This document shows positions 50,453-55,534 of a stretch of DNA of 55,534 nt, piece after piece (position 1 is the first letter of the stretch; every line of letters starts with the position of its first letter). The position numbers and the translations under genes are program-made. Location of the stretch: positions 1-55,534 of the forward strand of contig JANNYA010000125.1 of the NCBI GenBank assembly GCA_031409855.1, in the 5' to 3' direction. This DNA is from JANNYA01 sp031409855 (GTDB taxonomy: Bacteria > Pseudomonadota > Gammaproteobacteria > Xanthomonadales > SZUA-5). The notes under the pieces were generated by a model. The model worked only from the letters and a program-made list of their open reading frames with translations. It ran no database searches and was not told the DNA's origin.

Positions 50453-53400
50453 ATGACATTTAGTCCGCGACTTCAGGGCACTAGCAATTTTCTGGCGACG
50501 GCATTTTTGCGCTCACTCGCTTGTTTAGTTTTTTCCGGCGCACTCTACGCCCAAGTCGCGCCACCCGCCCCAGCGCAAGTGCTGGAAGAAAGCGGCTTAG
50601 ACACCAAATACGACCGCATGACGCGCGTAAGCGCCGCCGAGGCGATTGCGCCCTTGGGTGATAGTCTGTTTGGCGATTCGACCAACTATTACAGCGGTGC
50701 CACCACTTTTAGTGTCACCGACATTGATTTACCTGGCAATAGTTCCTTGCCGGTGCGCTTGACACGCACGCACAGCGCCACGGAAGCGCGCGGCCCGACC
50801 GCGCCGGGGCTACTGGGGGAATGGGAATTAGAGACGCCCTATGTACACGGCACCTTTGCCACGGATTTGGGCTGGCGGGTTTCCGGGCCAAACCCATATG
50901 CCCGCTGCTCAACGCCGCTAGATAACATTACGCCGCCGGATGCCGTCGTCAGTGGCGTGGTCGGCGGGCGAATTTTTCCGGGTGCCGATTATTGGGCGGG
51001 CAACTCACTTTCGGTGCCTGGGCAAGGCTCGCAAATGCTGTTGGCGCGCAGCCCGGCAAATACGCTCGTGCCGACGGATGGGCAGGTCTATCCTTGGGCA
51101 ACGCTCAGCCATTGGCAGGTGCGCTGTTTGCCTAGCCTTGCCAGCGGCGAAGCGGGTGAGGGGTTTTTGGCCTTAGCACCGGATGGCACAAAATACACCT
51201 TCAATTGGATGGCCGCGCGCCGCACCTCACGCTTGTCTGGAACCAAGTCCAATGGCAGCGTGCCAGTCTCTTTTGTACTAGAACGCGATGAAATTCGCCT
51301 TTATGCCACGCGGGTGGAGGATCGCTTTGGCAATTGGGTGAAATATGACTACATCGGCGGTCAGCTGCAAAAAATTGAGGGGAACGATGGCCGCATCATT
51401 ACTTTTGAATACTACGCCAGCAACGGCAAGTTGCGTTTTGCCCGCGCGCATGGCCGAACTTGGGAATATAACTACACCAGCTCGAATCGCTTGTCAGAAG
51501 TTATTTTACCCGATGCCAGCAAGTGGCAATACAACACCAGCGTCTTCATTTTTGTCTATCTGCCGCCGCAGCAAGGCTATGAATGTGAAGCCGGTGAACC
51601 CCGCCCAAGCGTAACCCGGCGCAGCTACACGTTTACGCACCCGAGCGGTGCGACCGGGTTTTTTGAGTTTGACCCGATTCGGCACAAACGTTTTCGTGCA
51701 TTACCCAATTGCTCTATGGATGGCAAAGGCGAGCCGGTTCCCGGCGTACCCAAAGCCTTTGATACCTACGCCTTGGCGCGCAAAACCATTTCAGGCCCTG
51801 GCGTACCTGGATTCGTCTGGACCTTGGCTTTCGATCCGCAGAGCATTACTAACAGCACGAAACTTGCCACGCTAACCATGCCCAATGGCGAGCAAACCCG
51901 TTTCACCTTTGGTACCGAGTTTTATAAAAACGAAGGCAAGCTACTCAAAGAAGAAATTCTAAGCGACAGCGGCGCACTGCTGCGCTTGACCGAGAACGAG
52001 TACGCCATTGATCCAGTGAGCCCGCCGTATGCTTATCATGTCGGCAATGGCATACCCTCAGACTTAGCGGATGAGTTTGCTTCGACGTTTCAGGTGCCTT
52101 TGATAGAGACGAAAGTTACACAGCAAGGGGAGGTATTTACTTCAAACGTTGAAGTGTTTAGCCAGACTGCACTTGCTGAAGTCGTGTGGAAGCGCCGCAT
52201 TGATGGCGTTGGCTATAACCGTGGGATTTACGAAACTGCGACACAGCGACAAAACTTTACCGCACCGTGGGTTTTAGATCAGACACAAGCACAGTATGAA
52301 GGTAATCGCGTTACTACATTGATGGAAGCCGTCATTACCCGCGACCCGGCGTCACTGTTGCCCACCAAGCATCAAAGCCTCGCCCAAGTCGAATATTCCT
52401 ACGAATACAACGTAAACGGCACACTCAAAAAAATTATTGATCCCAGCCTAAAAGCCGTTACTTTGGATAACTGGTGGCGTGGTACGCCACAGCTGGTGAC
52501 CTATGCGGATCAAAAATATACCACTCAAGAAATCGATAACTTTGGCGCGATCAGCTCGCAAACTGATGAGCTATTCAACACCACCACCATTGGCCGCGAC
52601 AGCATCGGGCGCATCAATAGCATCACGCATCCAACTGGTGATTCGGTTGCCTGGAATAGCTTAAATGCAGGCTTTGTGCAGGTTGCCAGCACAGCATTTG
52701 GTTTGCCGGTGAATCACTGGCAACGCAGCGTTACCGTTGGCACGAAAACCACTCGACAGTATTTTGACGCACTGTATCGCCCGGTATTGACTGAGGAATT
52801 CGATGCAAATAACCCAACCGGCACCCGATCGTATGTCACGGCGGCGTTCGATCATGCTGGGCGCACCACATTTCAAAGTTATCCGGTGCGCAGTATTGCC
52901 AGCTATAACGCCACGTTGCCCGGCGTGCGCACCAGCTATGATGCGCTTGGCCGCGCCACCTTGGTTTCGCAAAGTTCTGAGCTTGGCGATTTAGCCACTC
53001 TGACTGAGTATTTGCCCGGCTTTAAAAAGCGCGTGACCAATCCGCGCGGCAAGACGACTATCTTTGAATATTTGGCATTTGAGCCGAGCGAGACTAATCC
53101 TAGTAAAATTACTTTGCCTGAAAACGTCGTGATTTCAATGGACTTCGACAACATTGGTCGACGCACTGGCATCACGCGCACAGGCACTGGCGTAAACGGC
53201 GTTGCGGTCACCGCAAAGCGTTCCTACGCACGCGATAACTTAGGGCGGCTGTGCAGCATCACTGAGCCAGAGCGTGGAAATACACTGACCCACTATGCCA
53301 TCGACGGCACCGTGGATTGGACGGCCACAGTACCGGGCACCACAAGCTACTGTGACGCGAGCGTCTACGCAAGCATCCCCGAATCCGCCAAAACCTACCA

Positions 53401-55534
53401 CAGCTACGATCTACGCAAACGCTTAACCGGCGTCAGCTTCCCGGACGGTACGCCCGGCACGGCGTTAACCTATTACGACGATGGCGCTGTAAAAACCGCG
53501 TCCTCCGACGGTACAATGTGGGAATTTTTCTACAATAAACGCCGTTTATTGACGCAAGAAAAGCTAACGGTCGGGGCGAAGGTCTACAGCTTGGGCTACG
53601 GTTTTGATGCGAACGCCAATGCCAGCAGCATGACCTACCCGGATAGCTTACAAATTGATTATCAACCCAACGCGTTAGGCCAGCCGAGCAAAGTCGGCAG
53701 CTTTGCCAGCGGTTTGCAATACAGCGCCAGCGGTGCGCTGAGCTATTTCAATTATGGCAATACACTAACCCACACCATGACCCAAAACACTCGGCTATTG
53801 CCAGGCCGGGTGCGGGTGCGTAATGCGGCTGGCACAGCATCGGTCTTGGATACCACGTTAACTTTTGATGAAAACGGCAATGTGCTGGGCTTGACCGATG
53901 GTGTAGCCGCAACCAATCAAAGCCGGGGCATGACCTATGACGATTTAGACCGTTTAAAAACTGTGTCCTCCGACACCAGCAGCATGTTTGGCAACGCCAG
54001 CTACAGCTACGATGGCTTGGACAATTTGACCAGCCTAAGCGTCGCCGCTGGGCCCAAAGCGCGCAGTTACAGCTACAACTACAATCAAGCCACACAGCGG
54101 CTAAACGACATCACCAATAACAACAGCGGCCAAACCGCGTTCAATTTGGGCTATGACGCGCGCGGCAATGTTACTAGCCGCAGCGGCAATGGCAGCACCA
54201 GCGTCGGGTTCGTGTTTGATCGCGCCGAGCGCATTCGCCAGTTTAATAGCAGCACGGCCGGTGCGTCAGAAAACTACACCTACGATGCCAAAGGCCGGCG
54301 CGCACTGATCACGAAAGTCAGTGACAGCGCGAAAAAGCGCTATCAGCTTTACAGCGGCACTGGGCAATTGGTCTGGGAAGAAGACAGCGATGGCGTCAAG
54401 AAGCGGCACGTGTATTTGGGTGGCACGCTGTTGGCGCGCGAGGAAATGGGCGGCGCTGCAGTACCGCTGCAACCGCCTGCCAGCCTTAATTTAAGCCCGG
54501 CTGGGCAATCCGGCACGGGCAATTTTACCGCCAGCTGGCCGGCCAGCGTTGGCACCGGTTTAAACTACACGCTGGAATGGTGCGTGGCGGACAGTTTCTT
54601 TGATAACTGTATCGGCATTTGGCAAACCATCACCCGCACGAATCCGAGCAGTTTGACGCAAAGCGTCAGCAACGCCAGCTATGGCGGCAAAGTGCTGTTT
54701 CGCGTGTACGCCTGTTTAGCTGCGAATTGCAGCGCCAATGCGCGGGAATCGGCGCCGTATGTCATCAGCCCGCCGCGCGTGGCGGTGTTGGCACCCGCCA
54801 GTGCGCAAAGTGCTGCGTTTACGTTGAGCTGGCCTGAGGCAATGGCCGCTGTTAGCTACACGTTGGAGGAAAGTGCCAGCGGCAGTACCTGGACAGTGAT
54901 CGGCAATTTACTGACAACTACCAGTTTATTGCGCATGCCCGCAGCGGCTGGCAGCTATCAATATCGCGTGATCGCAGTCAATGCGGCGGGCAATCGTGGT
55001 GCCGGTGCCAGCTCAGCATTCGTCAGCTACAACCCCGGCAATCCGCCGTGCACGCCCGCTGTGCCCGCAGGTTTTGCCGCCGCACCGACATTGTCCGTTG
55101 ATGGCAATTTTCAATTGAGTTGGCAGGCCAGCTGCAACACCCTGCGCTACAGCATTGAAGAACGCATCAATGGCGGCGCGTACGCATTGTTTAGCGATGT
55201 GCCCGCGCCGAATTTGAGCTTAAGCATTAGCGGCAAGCCGAGCGGTATTTACGAGTATCGCGTTATGGCGTGTTCGCCGGACACGAAAAAGTTGCCGATG
55301 CTTTGCTCGGTATACAGCGCACCGATTTCGGTGCAGGTGGCGATACCCGGTGGGCTGTTGGCACCGACGAATTTTGCGCTGGCACCCGGTAGTCAAACCT
55401 ACACCAATGGCGACTATTGGTTTCAGTGGAATGCCGTTAGCGGCGCTAGCCACTATCAAGTGTGTGAATACGACGTGGCAGGCGGCGTTGCCAATGCCTG
55501 CAGAATCTTTGCCGCGCTCAATTCGAGCGCGCAA
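50453..55534 (+). CDS. RHS-repeat surface protein with FN3-like C-terminal modules, 3' end outside window
   Basis: The frame is open from the ATG at 50453 to the right edge (1694 codons, no stop). A signal peptide covers ~17-40 (FLRSLACLVFSGALYAQ). Residues ~60-450 are an RHS-associated N-terminal domain (FGDSTNYYSGATTFSVTDIDLPG, ..APDGTKYTFNW). The RHS/YD repeat region spans ~460-1320, with motifs such as TSYDALGRATLVSQ, TYDDLDRLKTVS, YSYDGLDNLTSL and GYDARGNVTSRSG, ending at KKRHVYLGGTLLARE (~1320). Three to four fibronectin-III-like modules follow (~1340 onward), with W-rich beta strands. RHS shells usually encase a C-terminal toxin; none is visible before the edge. The true C-terminus and any toxin or immunity gene lie outside. 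Confidence 0.9.
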   Translation, partial: MTFSPRLQGTSNFLATAFLRSLACLVFSGALYAQVAPPAPAQVLEESGLDTKYDRMTRVSAAEAIAPLGDSLFGDSTNYYSGATTFSVTDIDLPGNSSLPVRLTRTHSATEARGPTAPGLLGEWELETPYVHGTFATDLGWRVSGPNPYARCSTPLDNITPPDAVVSGVVGGRIFPGADYWAGNSLSVPGQGSQMLLARSPANTLVPTDGQVYPWATLSHWQVRCLPSLASGEAGEGFLALAPDGTKYTFNWMAARRTSRLSGTKSNGSVPVSFVLERDEIRLYATRVEDRFGNWVKYDYIGGQLQKIEGNDGRIITFEYYASNGKLRFARAHGRTWEYNYTSSNRLSEVILPDASKWQYNTSVFIFVYLPPQQGYECEAGEPRPSVTRRSYTFTHPSGATGFFEFDPIRHKRFRALPNCSMDGKGEPVPGVPKAFDTYALARKTISGPGVPGFVWTLAFDPQSITNSTKLATLTMPNGEQTRFTFGTEFYKNEGKLLKEEILSDSGALLRLTENEYAIDPVSPPYAYHVGNGIPSDLADEFASTFQVPLIETKVTQQGEVFTSNVEVFSQTALAEVVWKRRIDGVGYNRGIYETATQRQNFTAPWVLDQTQAQYEGNRVTTLMEAVITRDPASLLPTKHQSLAQVEYSYEYNVNGTLKKIIDPSLKAVTLDNWWRGTPQLVTYADQKYTTQEIDNFGAISSQTDELFNTTTIGRDSIGRINSITHPTGDSVAWNSLNAGFVQVASTAFGLPVNHWQRSVTVGTKTTRQYFDALYRPVLTEEFDANNPTGTRSYVTAAFDHAGRTTFQSYPVRSIASYNATLPGVRTSYDALGRATLVSQSSELGDLATLTEYLPGFKKRVTNPRGKTTIFEYLAFEPSETNPSKITLPENVVISMDFDNIGRRTGITRTGTGVNGVAVTAKRSYARDNLGRLCSITEPERGNTLTHYAIDGTVDWTATVPGTTSYCDASVYASIPESAKTYHSYDLRKRLTGVSFPDGTPGTALTYYDDGAVKTASSDGTMWEFFYNKRRLLTQEKLTVGAKVYSLGYGFDANANASSMTYPDSLQIDYQPNALGQPSKVGSFASGLQYSASGALSYFNYGNTLTHTMTQNTRLLPGRVRVRNAAGTASVLDTTLTFDENGNVLGLTDGVAATNQSRGMTYDDLDRLKTVSSDTSSMFGNASYSYDGLDNLTSLSVAAGPKARSYSYNYNQATQRLNDITNNNSGQTAFNLGYDARGNVTSRSGNGSTSVGFVFDRAERIRQFNSSTAGASENYTYDAKGRRALITKVSDSAKKRYQLYSGTGQLVWEEDSDGVKKRHVYLGGTLLAREEMGGAAVPLQPPASLNLSPAGQSGTGNFTASWPASVGTGLNYTLEWCVADSFFDNCIGIWQTITRTNPSSLTQSVSNASYGGKVLFRVYACLAANCSANARESAPYVISPPRVAVLAPASAQSAAFTLSWPEAMAAVSYTLEESASGSTWTVIGNLLTTTSLLRMPAAAGSYQYRVIAVNAAGNRGAGASSAFVSYNPGNPPCTPAVPAGFAAAPTLSVDGNFQLSWQASCNTLRYSIEERINGGAYALFSDVPAPNLSLSISGKPSGIYEYRVMACSPDTKKLPMLCSVYSAPISVQVAIPGGLLAPTNFALAPGSQTYTNGDYWFQWNAVSGASHYQVCEYDVAGGVANACRIFAALNSSAQ

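Overview
The window reads as a chromosomal segment of a gammaproteobacterium, possibly near the Xanthomonadales/Lysobacterales. The evidence is a RelA-type (p)ppGpp synthetase with degenerate hydrolase residues, fis, secB next to gpsA, a TonB-dependent receptor of the type expanded in xanthomonads and caulobacters, IPTL-CTERM-like tails, and a secreted protein ending in a GLLADGYE-type motif. The exact lineage cannot be fixed from the sequence alone. No tRNA, rRNA, CRISPR array, prophage or intact transposase was found.

Layout. 1-9000: three secreted proteins: a giant tandem-repeat protein entering from the left edge, a Calx-beta protein, and a DUF4394-like protein. The last two share a C-terminal sorting-type tail. 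9100-11100 (minus): radA behind a ParE/Phd-type toxin-antitoxin pair. 11276-15632 (plus): glutathione-dependent formaldehyde dehydrogenase, then a DUF1631-PilZ pair. 15782-20692: a secreted propeller-like protein and a TonB-dependent receptor, followed by a terminator in which a 222-bp MITE-like element sits with perfect 18-bp inverted ends and a 9-bp target duplication. 21000-24300: fis, secB, gpsA and a PhaF-like phasin. 24696-30561: pyrG, a GAF-PAS-PAS-GGDEF protein, yqgE, an orphan pxpB, a MarR regulator and infA. 30740-36807: an SDR/photolyase pair, a lipoprotein and a secreted protein. 36868-39961: a 3' scrap of a Uma2-type gene, relA with a REP-like palindrome in its leader, and a bacterial PH-domain protein. 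40062-42679: a RuBisCO-like protein fused to a cupin, then prmC. 42810-47387: a membrane protein/DUF4129/DUF4350 operon, a 3' scrap of a rhomboid gene, and a secreted VNGD-repeat protein coupled to a 55-residue ORF. 47607-end: gpmI, envC and a long RHS protein that leaves the right edge.

How the genes fit together. Most of the window is housekeeping: translation (infA, prmC), recombination (radA), nucleotide and lipid precursors (pyrG, gpsA), glycolysis (gpmI), cell division (envC) and the stringent response (relA). The accessory content is mainly cell-surface and secreted repeat proteins, plus c-di-GMP parts (PilZ, GGDEF). The most notable gene is the RuBisCO-like/cupin fusion. Its two halves correspond to enzyme types known to act consecutively in the methylthioadenosine-isoprenoid shunt, so it may be a bifunctional sulfur-salvage enzyme. 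Other points of interest are the MITE with its target duplication, two gene scraps that mark past rearrangements, an SDR without its catalytic tyrosine beside photolyase, and a DUF4350 protein with two large acidic inserts.
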